This document shows positions 10,686 through 21,515 of a stretch of 64,000 nucleotides of DNA, piece after piece. The first letter of the stretch is position 1; the number at the start of each line of letters is the position of its first letter. Under the pieces are notes generated by a model. It saw nothing but the letters and a program-made list of their open reading frames with translations. It was not told the DNA's origin and ran no database searches. Source of the stretch: Bactericera cockerelli (Eukaryota; Arthropoda; Insecta; Hemiptera; Triozidae); the NCBI GenBank assembly GCA_024516035.1, contig JAMCCL010000057.1, positions 57,690 through 121,689 on the forward strand. The letters run 5' to 3'. The translations under genes were made by a program, and so were the position numbers.

Positions 10686-10985
10686 CAGTAGCTTGATCGA
10701 TAAGGCGGCGGACTTGTAATCGGAGGTCGGTGGTTCAAGTCCCAAGTTAAGCAAATATTTGGTAAAGCGAGCTTGAGTGGTTGTGATATCAATATCACGA
10801 TTGTGATCAACACAAATATGATAACTTTACTACGTCTGTTAAGAGCTTTCTTTCTTCTCCTTTCAGTTTGCCTTTTCACAAACTTATTTTGGGGTCGTTT
10901 TTGGTCAACTTCTTTGTCATGTTTGAACTTGTTTGGTTTCTGGCACTTGTACTCTAAAATTGTGATATAATAACACAAAGAATAA
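10686..10985 (+). mobile_element. SINE C, fullest copy
   Basis: A tRNA-derived head at 10686-10757 has the A-box region TAGCTTGATCGATAAGGCGG, an anticodon-arm-like GGACTTGTAATCGGAGG and the B box GGTTCAAGTCCC, resembling a threonine tRNA. A unique body follows and ends near TAACACAAAGAATAAACAT. The same tail occurs at 24655-24700, and head or body pieces occur at 59625-59760, 3044-3145 and 205-262. The A and B boxes would form an internal RNA polymerase III promoter. It has no coding function. Confidence 0.75.
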
Positions 10986-11228
10986 ACATTTATGTATTAT
11001 TATTACAACTCAGAAAGTGATCTAGAGAGTGAAAGTCTGCCGTCTCCATTACGTTAGAGCGAGGGCGGACACCTCTTTGTTTGGTCACTTCAGCTATTCA
11101 AATACGCCACAATCGTGTCACTGTCCAACACTTTTAATTGATACCATAGGCCCGGTAAACGTCAATATAAAGGGTGGATTTTAATATATTTTTAGGGATT
11201 TTCAATGGGGTGCAATAGTTCTAAATAA

Positions 11229-11594
11229 ATAATAATAATACTCTTTAGTGGAAGGTTACCACCAGGCGAAGTTAATCCTCAAAGCATTTTCTACCACCTA
11301 ACCCTCAGAGTCTTATTATTATGTGGTAAGAAACTCAAATTAATTAATAATAATAATATCGCCTTATTTATACTGCCCGATTAGGACTATTAAGTCCCAT
11401 TATTCCAGCAGTAAGCACAAGACATATTTTTATGTGATAAAAATCCCAAATGGGAGGATAACTTGTCATGTCCCGGCTCTGTTTCGAACCCACGACCTCT
11501 GGAGTCTTTGGATTCACAGAGCGCCGCCTTTACCACTGAGCTACCGGGACATTGATGAGGAAAAATTCACGCACTGGGTGTTCGAACCAACACC
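11229..11594 (-). mobile_element. SINE A interrupted by a nested SINE B
   Basis: The 3' half of SINE A is at 11229-11345 (ACTCTTTAGTGGAAGG through GTCTTATTATTATGTGGT to AACTCAAATTAAT). The family sequence resumes at 11552 with GATGAGGAAAAATTC, CACTGGGTG and TTCGAACCAAC, exactly what follows in uninterrupted copies at 16552 and 24179. The B copy at 11346-11551 is therefore nested in A. The rest of the A head is lost after about 11594. Confidence 0.82.
11346..11551 (-). mobile_element. SINE B, full-length copy nested in SINE A
   Basis: On the minus strand the element starts GTCCCGGTAGCTCAGTGGTA (A box) and continues to GGTCGTGGGTTCGAA (B box), a tRNA-like head closed by GCCGGGAC. It then runs through CCATTTGGGATTTTTATC, TTACTGCTGGAATAATGGG and GGCAGTATAAATAAGGCG to a TAT-TAT-TAT tail. 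Copies sit at 21146-21343, 54566-54790 and 59817-59970, with a fragment near 51613. The short flanks ATTAAT and ATTGAT may be the decayed target duplication. Confidence 0.87.
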
Positions 11595-11868
11595 CTATAT
11601 AAAAAGTCTCAAGTTATTGACTCTGACTGATGTTTGCTTGGAGGCTTGCGCCCACCTGAGAGGCATGCCCGTCCAAACAGTCAACAGAAACCAATGTCTA
11701 GAGATTTGGAGATTGTGAAAGTGTCACTACTTTTGGTTTCTAAGTCAACAATACGAGACCAGTTGGAAGTTTGTCCATAATCTATAATTCTATACCATCT
11801 ATAACGCATATACCATTCTACTACCTATAATATTCTATATTATCCGTAATGTCAGCTATATTATTATA

Positions 11869-12612
11869 CAGGGTGATTCAAATGTCCTTCAACAAACTTC
11901 AAAAGGTGATTACAGACATAATTTCAAGAATATTTTCTTAAAAATGATTTTTCCTGTAAAAAGTAAAGTGCCTCGGGTGTTTAGTAGGTTCATCACTTGA
12001 ACCATCCTGTTTTTATTGTAGCCTGCTTGTCTATAGCTGGGGGAGTGATGGTCTCTATTCAACTTCAGTTGAAAAGTTAGATCGTTCTGAAGCACATATT
12101 TCTATGTGCGATCAATCAACATGAGAGCTTGGGCTTTTCTTTATAAGATATCAAACCCTTAGGTAACTGCAAGCTGGCCTTGCATTTTATGGTTGGCTAG
12201 TTCTTGTCTGTTTATAGTCCTCTATTTAACACTCTCTCCGATTTAACACTCTATATGTACAATGTACATGCAAAATTACTTGCTCTCCTTAAGCAGCATA
12301 GGCGTCTTCACACAATGACCCAATCACTCAATCCTTCCATCACCTCTCTTCCCCACCTCGTCAAATTCAGTCCAATCTCTCAATTCCAATGGAAGTTCAA
12401 ACACATGAACAACTTCTAGTATGTCGTCAACTAGAAAACTCCTGTACACTGGATGATCTACTTCAGGCAAACGAAAAGGCCCTAAATGTTTTAGAGTATT
12501 GGAAGTACAAAATGTGACCGAAGAACGAAGAAGACACGGAAAAAAGTCCTCTATAGTGAGACACTGGTCTTCTCCCTGCTCAACGTTCTCCAGATAGACA
12601 TGAACCACCCTG
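11869..12612. mobile_element. Probable Tc1/mariner-type MITE
   Basis: The left end reads TA then CAGGGTGATTCAAATGTCC, and the right end, read inverted, is TA then CAGGGTGGTTCATGTCTATC. The ends agree over about 15 bases with small differences, and the TA flanks are the Tc1/mariner target duplication. The interior has no recognised transposase and carries a copy of dispersed repeat F. The pairing of the two ends rests on short similarity, so two unrelated solo ends are possible. Confidence 0.55.
12028..12134 (+). repeat. Dispersed repeat F
   Basis: The segment carries TAGCTGGGGGAGTGATGGTC, a CAACTTCAGTTGAAAAGTT inverted motif, GATCGTTCTGA and ATTTCTATGTGCGATCAA. Similar strings occur at 46262-46372 (plus) and 53995-54050 (minus). 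No coding capacity is visible. Confidence 0.6.
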
Positions 12613-12614
12613 TA

Positions 12615-12904
12615 TAGCTATGAGGTGAAACCTGAAGCGAGAGAGACCAATCTCCAGAAGATGCCACTAGACAAGTTTGATAGCCACGGGTGAAACAGAG
12701 TTGTCAATGAAAGAGGATTCCGCGACTCCTTTCAAGGCTACCCATCATGGTGTGTTATGCAATGCGGACAATTTGGACATGTGCTTCTGTGACTTCGAGA
12801 GATCTATGGGCTCTCATTTGTGAAGGAGAAACTTGCTGAGATTAGAAGTCGACGAGGATTGCTGAAGGAGAAATCGAAATCACAGGACAATCATTCTGTT
12901 GACT
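12615..12904. other. Intergenic stretch, nothing recognised
   Basis: Unremarkable composition, no frame with a motif, no family match. Confidence 0.45.
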
Positions 12905-13000
12905 GTCATGCACTGGGTTGGATTCGAACCAACGGATCTATAGGCTACCTAGATTACCAGACTAGCACGTTAACCACTTGACTACCGGTACACGCTGATC
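12905..13000 (-). mobile_element. SINE A, head-only fragment
   Basis: On the minus strand the order is GTAGTCAAGTGGTTAACGTG (A-box region), CTAGTCTGGTAATC, GGTTCGAATCCAACCCAGTG (B-box region). This is the tRNA-like head of family A without its 3' body. Confidence 0.75.
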
Positions 13001-13819
13001 TAGTTAAGAGTCCTAGAGTCTAGACTGGTAATTAATTAATTAGCAGAAACCAGGCTTCTAGGTAAGCTAAGTCCTGGTGACATAACACTTGGCCTCAGTG
13101 AAATCAGAAGTGAACTTAAGAGTAATGCGTGCAAGTAATGAATGAGAGATGTAAATCCTATGTACAGTAGATGGTATATAAATGTAAACCCTATGTATTG
13201 TAGATGATATTCTATGTAAATCATGTTTTTTACTTTCCTTATCCTCTAAAAGGGATAGTATTGTATTCGTTGAAAAATAATAGGGGTTTAAATTAATAAT
13301 ATTAAAAGGAAGAGAATGCCATTGGCATTAGCACTACTCTTGATCAAGTTTTGTTTCTATAATTTTATTTCATAAATATATATTGGATGTTATATTCTTA
13401 CTGTAAATAAAACTTGATCGAATGTGTACCAACAGTATTTAATTGTTCAATAAAGTTATCATATTCAGTTGAATTCAATTTTGACCTGCCACGATTATCC
13501 ATTGATCCCAAAGCTCTCTTTCCAGTTACTTCTGATATCTATAATAGAATACTTAAAGGCCTCAGGTCTAGCAAGTCAATCTGCAGCACAAGCCGAGGTT
13601 AATCCGGAAATACGGCGCGAGAGAGAAAGGAGTCCATTCCAATTAAATCCGACGACTTTTGTCATTGGTGAATGAGTTCCGAGACAAAACGGAACAAATC
13701 TGCCGCTCACACGAAACCTTTCATAGCTCGGACCATTAGACGCATTATTCAACCTCTGAATGGCTAGAGACAAAAAGAAGTGTTTAATGGATTAATAACT
13801 ATAGGACATAGTACTATAA
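13001..13819. other. Intergenic stretch, no gene seen
   Basis: A duplicated motif TGTAAA-CCTATGTA-GTAGATG is seen twice near 13150-13215. Frames are short and overlap on both strands. No repeat family is found. Confidence 0.45.
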
Positions 13820-13821
13820 TA

Positions 13822-14273
13822 CAGGGTGGACCAAAAAAACGTTTACACCCGTTAATGGTAGATTACTGACGACATTTCCGGGCCGGATCTGCAATCCGTT
13901 TTTTCGGATTCGCCTTCGTAACTGCACAAAGTGATTTTTTGCAACTTTCCGAAAAAGTCCGACTTTGGCTTATTCTTCAGGTCAGTACTTTTTTCCAGTT
14001 TAAGATGAATTCATTCTGAACAATTTTGCAGAAAGCCAACAAAATTTCGATGTTTCTAGCTACACTACTTTGTTTTTTACGATTTGGTTTGTCATATTTT
14101 TTTACACCTGAACAGAAAAAAAACACCCAAAAAAACTTTTTTACTAAATAAAACACTCGACATTTGTCCGAACAAATTTTGGCACAGACATGGGCAAGTT
14201 TGATAAAAGTTGGCGGCCGCCCCGAGGATGTTAAAAAATAATTTTACGATTTTTTATAACGTGATCTTCTGGG
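13822..14273. repeat. Left terminal inverted repeat of the mariner element
   Basis: It runs from CAGGGTGGACC to GTGATCTTCTGGG and is the inverse of 15790-16241. Shared internal words include GTTTACACCCGTTAATGGTA, GTCCGACTTTGGCTTATTCT, GTTTCTAGCTACACTACTTT and GACATGGGCAAGTTTGATAA. Confidence 0.92.
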
Positions 14274-15235
14274 AAAAATTATTAGATGTTTGCCAAAAAC
14301 TCTTCAAAAATTCTAAGAGTTTTCTAGCTGTAGACTGTGTAAGGGCGTCTTGTATTGTTTACAAAAATTGTTTACATTGCTTTTTTTGAATACCGCGGTC
14401 TTACATGCCTTCATCAGCCAGTTTAGGAAAATTAAAATGTTAAATTTCGTGCTTCTGAGATTGTCAGTGGTGTTAGCTAGATGTGGTAGTGCTAAGAGTG
14501 TAAGACGCATGACCGAGGTTCAATTCACGACGGTCAATATTATTTTAATTATCAAAAAAATCTGATGGAATATTTTAAATTACACCAACAACTTATGGTT
14601 TTTTTGGGGGTAATACCATCTGTAAATTGAATTATATCAGATACTATTGGTATCACAATACACATACCTAATTATTATTCATGTAAGCCCCTGAGAGACT
14701 GCCTTGATAATGTAAGGATGGTTTTTCTTATGCTTCCCTACGAGAGAAAAAAAACTAGCGAATTTTCCAAACGAAAATAGAGTTTATGAAATAAATCCAG
14801 GTAAATATGTAGGTAGGTTCTTCTATCATAAACAATACTAATTAATTAACAAAATAATATTTACCGATTGCCAACTCTTAATAGAAGTCTTGAAAAATAC
14901 AAGATAATATTTTGTAAAATTAATAAACTTTTGCAGTCTTTATTATGTTTTATACTATTTTGATATAAACAAAAAGGTATTTAAAAAAACATTTTGTGTT
15001 AGTATGTTCAATGAGAAACGATTAGACGCGCACGATTAGCTCAGTGGTAAGCTAGTCCACCCGGTCCGAACGCCAGAGCCAGCAAAAAATTCATGACTAC
15101 AAAATAAAAGACTGTTGCCATTTTTTATTTAGCCATAGTACACACTATGGATTCTCCTCACACAAATTTTTGAAACCAATGGTGACTTTAGTACCTTAGT
15201 TCTAACTCAGAAGGTAGAGGGACAACCTTCTTGCC
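14274..15235. other. Interior of the mariner element, mostly unrecognised
   Basis: AT-rich. A tRNA-like string near 14466-14540 (TTAGCTAGATGTGGTAG ... GAGGTTCAATTC) and another near 15030-15080 (GATTAGCTCAGTGGTAAG) suggest SINE remnants inserted in the element, but both are incomplete. I find no transposase catalytic region here. Confidence 0.4.
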
Positions 15236-15299
15236 CTTCTCTCTCTCTCTCTCTCTTTGCCTCTCTCTCTCTTTGCCTCTCTCTCTCTCTCTCCCTTCT
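15236..15299. repeat. CT microsatellite
   Basis: About 64 bases of CTCTCT with TTTGCC interruptions. It produces a serine/leucine-rich open frame on the plus strand that I do not accept as a gene. Confidence 0.9.
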
Positions 15300-15307
15300 C
15301 AATTCCC

Positions 15308-15512
15308 TCAGAGGAACTGTTGGAAGTGGCGTCCACCTTCCTGGATGCAAAGGTTGAACCTCTTCATCATGTTCCGTCGAATGTTGCGGAAGATTCCAGG
15401 TTTTTCTGTCAGGTCATCGAATGCCAACAGGATTCTTGCTACCAGATTTCGTAAACTATGTTTTTCACGTGATCCCAAATGTTCCTGTTGGGAACTCCAT
15501 ATGCTAAATGCG
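15308..15512 (-). pseudogene. Tc1/mariner transposase, C-terminal fragment
   Basis: On the minus strand one frame gives NIWDHVKNIVYEIW (about 15440-15490), matching the LWGxVKxxVY motif near the end of many arthropod mariner-like (IS630-related) transposases. After a frameshift near 15440 the next frame gives LLAFDDLTEKPGIFRNIRR and then RFNLCIQEGGRHFQQFL before TGA (complement of 15308-15310). That ending, with GIFxxxR and LCIxxGGxHF, is characteristic of these proteins. The catalytic DDE/D region upstream is missing. This fragment identifies the surrounding element and sets its coding strand as minus. Confidence 0.82.
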
Positions 15513-15789
15513 TATCTGCCATTTCAGCATCCGAATTATAATAATGTAACTTGTACTAAAAAAAATTCAAGAAGTTTAAAGATAATATTTCATAGAATGC
15601 AGAAAAATATGCTTGAAAACTATCATCGAGAAACAAACAATCATTCATTTGACTGGCCTTTAATTAATTTCAAGGAAAATAATTATCAAACATAAATAGC
15701 TAATTACTCTTTGAGTACAAGACGACCCTACACGGTCAACACTTTTAAGATTTTGAACATCATTTTTTGAGACTTACCTGGTTTGTTTA

Positions 15790-16241
15790 CCCAGAAGATC
15801 ACGTGATAAAAAATCGTAAAATTATTTTTTAGCATCCTTGGGTTGGCCGCCAACTTTTATCAAACTTGCCCATGTCTGTGTCAAAATTTGCTCAGGCAAA
15901 TCTTGAGTGTTTCAAAGTGTAAAAAATTTACATGAGAATTTTTTTTCTATTCAGGTCTCAAAAAAGATGCCTAACCAAACCGTAAAAAACAAAGTAGTGT
16001 AGCTAGAAACATCGAAATTTTGTTGGCTTTCTGCAGAAATGTTCAGAATCAACTCATCTTAAACAGGAAAAAAGTTCTGACCTGAAGAATAAGCCAAAGT
16101 CGGACTTTTTGAGAAAGTTGCAAAAAATCACTTTGTGCAGTTATAAAGGCGAATCCGAAAAAACGGATTGCAGATCCGTCCTAGAAATGTCGTCAGTAAT
16201 TTACCATTAACGGGTGTAAACGTTTTTTTTGGTCCACCCTG
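15790..16241. repeat. Right terminal inverted repeat of the mariner element
   Basis: The inverse of 13822-14273, running from CCCAGAAGATCACG to GGTCCACCCTG, then TA. Confidence 0.92.
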
Positions 16242-16551
16242 TATATTATGTAGTGTATCTACTACCTATATACACTACACAGGGCCAGTGTTTTGTCCGG
16301 ATCGACATTATGTAATGCACAAGTATCCACCTGAAATTATGACTATTTTGTATGTGGTCCAGTTCTTCCAGTTAATATTCACTTGATGATTCAGGCAGGT
16401 CGTACCCTATGCTTGCCCTAAAGGTGAGAATTTCGTTGTTGATTTTTTCGAAGTCGGAATTTTGAGTTCGACGTCCTCTGAGTAGTTTTGTGATGATCTA
16501 GAACAGATTGAACTTTAGGGAATTACAAATATAGTGAAGATAATATGATCG

Positions 16552-16708
16552 ATAACCAACAGGCGAGGTTAATGCTTAAAGCATTTTCTACCACCAAACC
16601 ATCAGAGTTTTATTACTTTGTTGACACAAACTCAAATTAATGAGGAAAAATTCATGCACAGGGTGGGATTCGAACCAATGAATCCCTACGCTAACTGGAT
16701 CTCCAGGC
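16552..16708 (-). mobile_element. SINE A copy
   Basis: On the minus strand it runs from a head with GGATTCATTGGTTCGAATCC (B box) through CACCCTGTGCATGAATTTTT and CCTCATTAATTTGAGTTTGT to GTGGTAGAAAATGCTTTAAG. The A-box end is degraded and the TAA tail is absent. Confidence 0.8.
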
Positions 16709-17629
16709 CCGAATTATCAAACAAAATTAGGTATAATCATGGTGGACACTATCCATTTACTCGGGCTATAGTGAGGCTACTGTGATTGGTTGAAACTCCG
16801 ACTTGAGAGCGTGTCTAGCTTGGTCCAAGTTTTTCGAATTTTCATTGGGAACTTGGCCTTTTTTACATTTATTTTATGTTTTCGGAGGCTAAAAAGAGAC
16901 ATTTACCTTGGCTGGAAAATAGAACGCACAACTTGTATTCCATAATCCAAACACTCACACATTATGAACACAACTAATCCATACAAAATGTTAAAGCCAT
17001 TCATTATTCACGGCGACTATGGCTAATACAGCAGGCTGTTTAATATATTCACAGCAAAATTCAATTCCGATTATCCTCAATAAAAAAACAAGGTCAGAAT
17101 GCTGGCTTACAGCGAATCCATAAAAAGAAACATGAGAAGATTTACACCCAAAAAAGATAGTTTATCTAATATCAATGGAAAGATATTACTCAGATAATCT
17201 GTCAAACAAAGAATATATAACTTTTGAATTCGTGTTGAACATATACAAGTACATAAAAATCTGATTGTAGAAACCGGTTTTCGAAACCGAAGATGTAAAA
17301 ACAGACTGCGCGTTTAATATTTGCCCAAGATTAATGCAGAGCCCGATATCTCAGACCTAATTACTGGTCACATCTGTAGCGACGGTCTGTCTGGGCGGGT
17401 TTATACTCTGATCCGATGAATCTGAGGCCAAACCAAAGCTACTGCAGGTAGATAATCTAGCCCAAGTACCAAATCTTATGATGTTGCTGGCGAAAAGATC
17501 AAAACGTAATTCCATATTATTTAAAGGTACATGCACCCTAGACAGCGCTAATTGAACGGTTGACCGGGAATCGAAGGCAAGACCCCGTGTGCAGTGAAGA
17601 TGAACTACCCATCAAATGATATGGACAAC
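16709..17629. other. Intergenic stretch, no gene seen
   Basis: No frame, repeat family or RNA gene recognised. Confidence 0.45.
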
Positions 17630-17852
17630 CGTGCACTGATAGTCAAGTGGTTGACGCGCTAGTCTGCTAATCCATAAAGCGTAGGGATCCGTTGGTTCGA
17701 ATTCCACCCAGTGCACGAATTTGTCCTCATTAATTTGAGTTTGTGACTACATAATAATAAGACTCTGAGGGTTAGGTGGTAGAAAATGCTTTGAGCATTA
17801 ACCTCGCCTGGTGGTTTCCTTCCACTATAGAGTATTATTATTATCAATAGGA
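17630..17852 (+). mobile_element. SINE A, best full-length copy
   Basis: The head shows ATAGTCAAGTGGTTGACGCG (A-box region) and GGTTCGAATTCCACCCAGTG (B-box region). The body follows as TCCTCATTAATTTGAGTTTG, AAGACTCTGAGGGTTAGGTG, GTAGAAAATGCTTTGAGC and GGTGGTTTCCTTCCACTATA, then a TAT-TAT-TAT tail. It lies directly before the satellite array. The internal promoter boxes would be read by RNA polymerase III; there is no coding function. Confidence 0.88.
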
Positions 17853-17884
17853 TGTGATACCCATTGATCTATTCTATCATAACA

Positions 17885-19866
17885 TCTCCTCTTCAAATAG
17901 GTCTCGTATCCGATAAAATAGATCAATGGTCTCACAAATCATATTTCTTCTTCAAATAAGTCTAATATTCTGCAAAATAGATCAACGAGTCTTACAAATC
18001 ATACCTCGTTTTCAAATAGGTCTGGTATGCGCTAGGTATGCTGCAAAATAGATCAACGGGTCTCACAAATCATATCTCCTCATCAAATAGGTCTAATATT
18101 CTGCAAAATAGATCAATGGTCTCACAAATCATATCTCCTCATCAAATAGGTCTATTATCCGGCAAAATAGATCCACGGGTTTCACAAAATATCATATCTC
18201 CTTTTCAAATAGGTCTAGTATCCGTCAAAATAGATCAACGGGTTTCACAAATCATATCTCCTCTTCAAATAGGTCTAATATCCGGCAATAATAGATCAAC
18301 GGGTCTCACAAATCATATCTCCTTTTCAAATAGGTCTAATATCTGGTAAAATATATCAATGGTCTCACAAATCATATCTCCTCATCAAATAGGTCTAATA
18401 TTCTGCAAAAGAGATCAATGGTCTCACAAATCATATCTCCTCATCAAATAGGTCTATTATCCGGCAAAATAGATCCACGGGTTTCACAAAATATCATATC
18501 TTCTCTTCAAATAGGTCTAATATCCGGCAATAATAGATCAACGGGTCTCACAAATCATATCTCCTTTTCAAATAGGTCTAATATCTGGCAAAATATATCA
18601 ATGGTCTCACAAATCATATCTCCTCTTCAAATAGGTCTAGTATCCGGCAATAATAGATCAATGGTCTCACAAATCATATCTCCTCTTCAAATAGGTCTAA
18701 TATCCGGCAATAATAGATCAATGGTCTCACAAATCATATCTCCTTTTCAAACAAGTCTCATATCCGGCAAAATAGATCAATGGTCTCACAAATCATATCT
18801 CCTTTTCAAATAGGTCTAATATCCGGCAATAATAGATCAACGGGTCTCACAAATCATATCTCCTTTTCAAATAGGTCTAATATCTGGCAAAATATATCAA
18901 TGGTCTCACAAATCATATCTCCTCTTCAAATAGGTCTAGTATGCTGCAAAATAGATCAATGGTCTCACAAATCATACCTCCTCTTCAAATAAGTCTAATA
19001 TTCTGCAAAATATAGATCAACGGGTCTCACAAATCATATCTCCTCTTCAAATGGGTCTAGTATGCTGCAAAATAGATCAACGAGTCTCACAAATCATATC
19101 TCCTCTTCAAATAGGTCCAGTATGCAGGTATGCTGCAAAATAGATCAACGGGTCTCACAAATCATATCTCCTCTTCAAATAGGTCTAATACTCTGCAAAA
19201 TAGATCAATGGTCTCACAAATCATATCTCCTCTTCAAATAGGTCTAGAATGCTGCAAAATAGATCAACGGGTCTCACAAATCATATCTCCTCTTCAAAAA
19301 GGTCTAATATCCGGCAATAATAGATCAACGGGTCTCACAAATCATATCTCCTCTTCAAATAGGTCTAGTATCCGGCAATAATAGATCAACGGGTTTCACA
19401 AATCATATCTCCCCTTCAGATAGGTCTAATATAATAATAATAATAATAGTAACTCTTTATTGACAAGAATAATATTGACAAAGGGCGTGATTATTGCCTG
19501 AGGCAATCTCTGCCATCTCTGCCATAATATCTAGCAAAATACATCAATGGGTATCACAAATTATATCTCTTCTTCAAATAGGTCTAATATGCTGCAAAAT
19601 ATATCAATTGTCTTACAAATCATATCTCCTCTTCAAATAGGTCTAGTATCTGGCAAAATAGATCAACGGGTCTCACAAATCATATCTCCTCTTCAAATAA
19701 GTCTCATATCCGTCAAAATAGATCAACGGGTTTCAGAAATCATATCACCTCTTCAAATAGGTCTAATATCTGGCAAAATATATCAATGGTCTCACAAATC
19801 ATATCTCCTCTTCAAATAGGTTTAGTATCCGGCAATAATAGATCAACGGGTCTCACAAATCATAAC
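17885..19866 (+). repeat. Satellite array, unit about 59 bp
   Basis: Roughly 32 head-to-tail copies share TCTCACAAATCATATCTCCT, TTCAAATAGGTCTAATAT and a junction of the type CCGGCAAAATAGATCAACGG. Units vary from about 57 to 62 bp because ACGGG alternates with ATGG and AAAATAG with AATAATAG. Variants recur in blocks, suggesting higher-order amplification of several units at once (for example, 18059-18355 is echoed by 18360-18600). A repeat G copy interrupts it at 19433-19530. Open frames rich in QIGLISG-like peptides are by-products. Confidence 0.95.
19433..19530 (-). mobile_element. Repeat G copy inserted in the satellite
   Basis: On the minus strand it reads GGCAGAGATTGCCTCAGGCA, ATAATCACGCCCTTTGTCAA, then a T-rich stretch and a TAT-TAT tail. 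The satellite words stop at 19430 and resume after 19530, so this arrived after the array formed. Confidence 0.75.
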
Positions 19867-21145
19867 TCGAGCGTGAGAACTAAGAGCTGCATTTATTGCA
19901 TATATCAAATTGCATACGCCGAGTTCAGAGCGGATAACATTTGATCTTTTTACAATGTGCCCTACAGCCTCGGGCAAAAAATGCGAACGGAAGTTGAACT
20001 ATTTATCTCGGAGAAATGGTTTTGAATGGAATTAAAACCAATCGAGACCGGAGCTTTGGCACTAAATTGTTTATCGCATAATAAACGCATGTTATGAGAG
20101 TGGTTTGATCTTTTGATGTGGCGAGCATGATTTCATTATGAGTTTCAATGGGGTTATTTAACAGGAGAGTTTTTATTATACGTTACCTCTATTTCTCTAT
20201 TACTATGCTATTATTTTCTTCATGTTAGAAACTAGTTGGAAACAAATGTAAGAAAATTAACTGAGATACAAATTGGTTTTCCTTCTGGAAATACCAATAG
20301 CTTTTACCTTCGATTTTATTTTAATTTTCCGTCCAATATCGTCCATTCAGTTTGCCAAGTTTTATGATTGTAAACCCCGTCCAATGTAATAAGTTGTTGG
20401 ATACACTGAAACTAAAATTGTTCTAATTTTTTCTCCCCTTGAATTTATTATTTTACCCAAAGCTTTCATTTTTTGTACAAAAAAATTATCCTATCTATTT
20501 TAATCATAATCACAATTGGCCAATCCAATTTTTCAAGATCTCACGTGTCACTAATAAGACGAGAAAGAAATAAAATACGATGGTAAAAAATAATTTAGAA
20601 CCAGATCACTAAAAATATATTTTTATGTAACCTATTAAACTTTATGATCGCTTTTAATAGCCCTGCAATAGGTTAATTACTGATAGGTATAACGTAGTAA
20701 TTTCAGTGAGTCAATGGATTAGGGTTTGTGTGAATTGTGAAATATGAACGAACGAAAAGCATTTTTTTTTTTTCTTGTCCTTGCAAAGGGGGCTAATGTC
20801 AAGTATAAGTAGGTTTTTTTTATTTACTATTTATCAATATTGTGATCCATAAGTCATCAAATGGTTGTAATCAAGATAGTATTTCCCCCTAATCGTAGCT
20901 TATTTCAAACAGCTATATAAAAAATAGTTACAAAATATGAGCAATCAATTCTTTTTCTTTAATATCTAGCATTTTTTTTCATTTAGGAGCTTTAACATCA
21001 TTTTTATTCAGCATTAAAACAATAAGTTTAAAACTAACAGTTGTTTATTTGTAGATTATTAAATAAATAATTCGATACAAATAAAGGGCTATTTATTAAA
21101 CAAATTTATTTCCAACATCAATCAAATCAACCTATCCGATCTCTA
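19867..21145. other. AT-rich intergenic stretch, no gene seen
   Basis: No reading frame with a motif. T-runs at 20761-20774 and elsewhere. No family match found. Confidence 0.5.
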
Positions 21146-21343
21146 ATAATAATATCGCCTTATTTATTTATACTGTCCGATTACGACTACTAAAGTGCCA
21201 TTATTCTAGCAGTAAGCCCAAGACGTATTATTATGTGGTAAAAATCCCAAATGGGAGTATAACTTGTCACGTCCCGGCTGGGTTTCGAAACCACGACCTC
21301 TGGATTCACAGAGTGCCGCCTTTACCACTGAGCTACTGAGACA
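21146..21343 (-). mobile_element. SINE B copy
   Basis: On the minus strand it runs from GTCTCAGTAGCTCAGTGGTA through GGTCGTGGTTTCGAAACC and CCATTTGGGATTTTTACC to TATTATTATT. It aligns with the nested copy at 11346-11551 over its whole length. Confidence 0.87.
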
Positions 21344-21357
21344 GACTCTCTTACTGA

Positions 21358-21386
21358 TACACATTGATGTAACTCGTCTCAAATAC
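21358..21386. repeat. Left copy of a 29-bp direct repeat
   Basis: TACACATTGATGTAACTCGT and the next nine bases recur at 21857-21885 with one substitution. The pair brackets a G element that contains a Helitron, so it is probably a long target-site duplication. Confidence 0.7.
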
Positions 21387-21515
21387 TCAAAATAAGGGTT
21401 GGGTGGAAGAGATTGCCAAAGGCAATAACCCCGCCCTTTAGTTAGGACATAATCATGTATATTTATTTATTTTTTCTTCTTAATTTTCTTTTTTTACTTC
21501 TTCTTATATTGTATA

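Larger units (their letters stand above)
13822..16241 (-). mobile_element. Tc1/mariner transposon with 452-bp inverted repeats
   Basis: Both ends begin CAGGGTGGACCAAAAAAACG (the right end inverted), and both are flanked by TA, the Tc1/mariner target duplication. The inverted repeats are at 13822-14273 and 15790-16241, far longer than the roughly 30 bp typical of mariners but like some long-TIR relatives. The arms agree over long runs with scattered indels. The interior holds a CT microsatellite and a minus-strand transposase C-terminal fragment. No complete transposase survives, so the copy is dead or non-autonomous. Confidence 0.9.

Noticed and set aside
15231..15695. 154-codon plus-strand frame in the mariner element
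   Set aside because: It starts in a CT microsatellite and runs antisense to the transposase fragment, which is the meaningful strand.
18038..19819. Several 70-131 codon plus-strand frames rich in QIGLISG-like repeats
   Set aside because: They are chance openings in the 59-bp satellite; the unit length is not a multiple of three and frames shift between units.
17885..19866. CRISPR array
   Set aside because: Repeats are contiguous and diverged with no unique spacers, and the sequence is eukaryotic.
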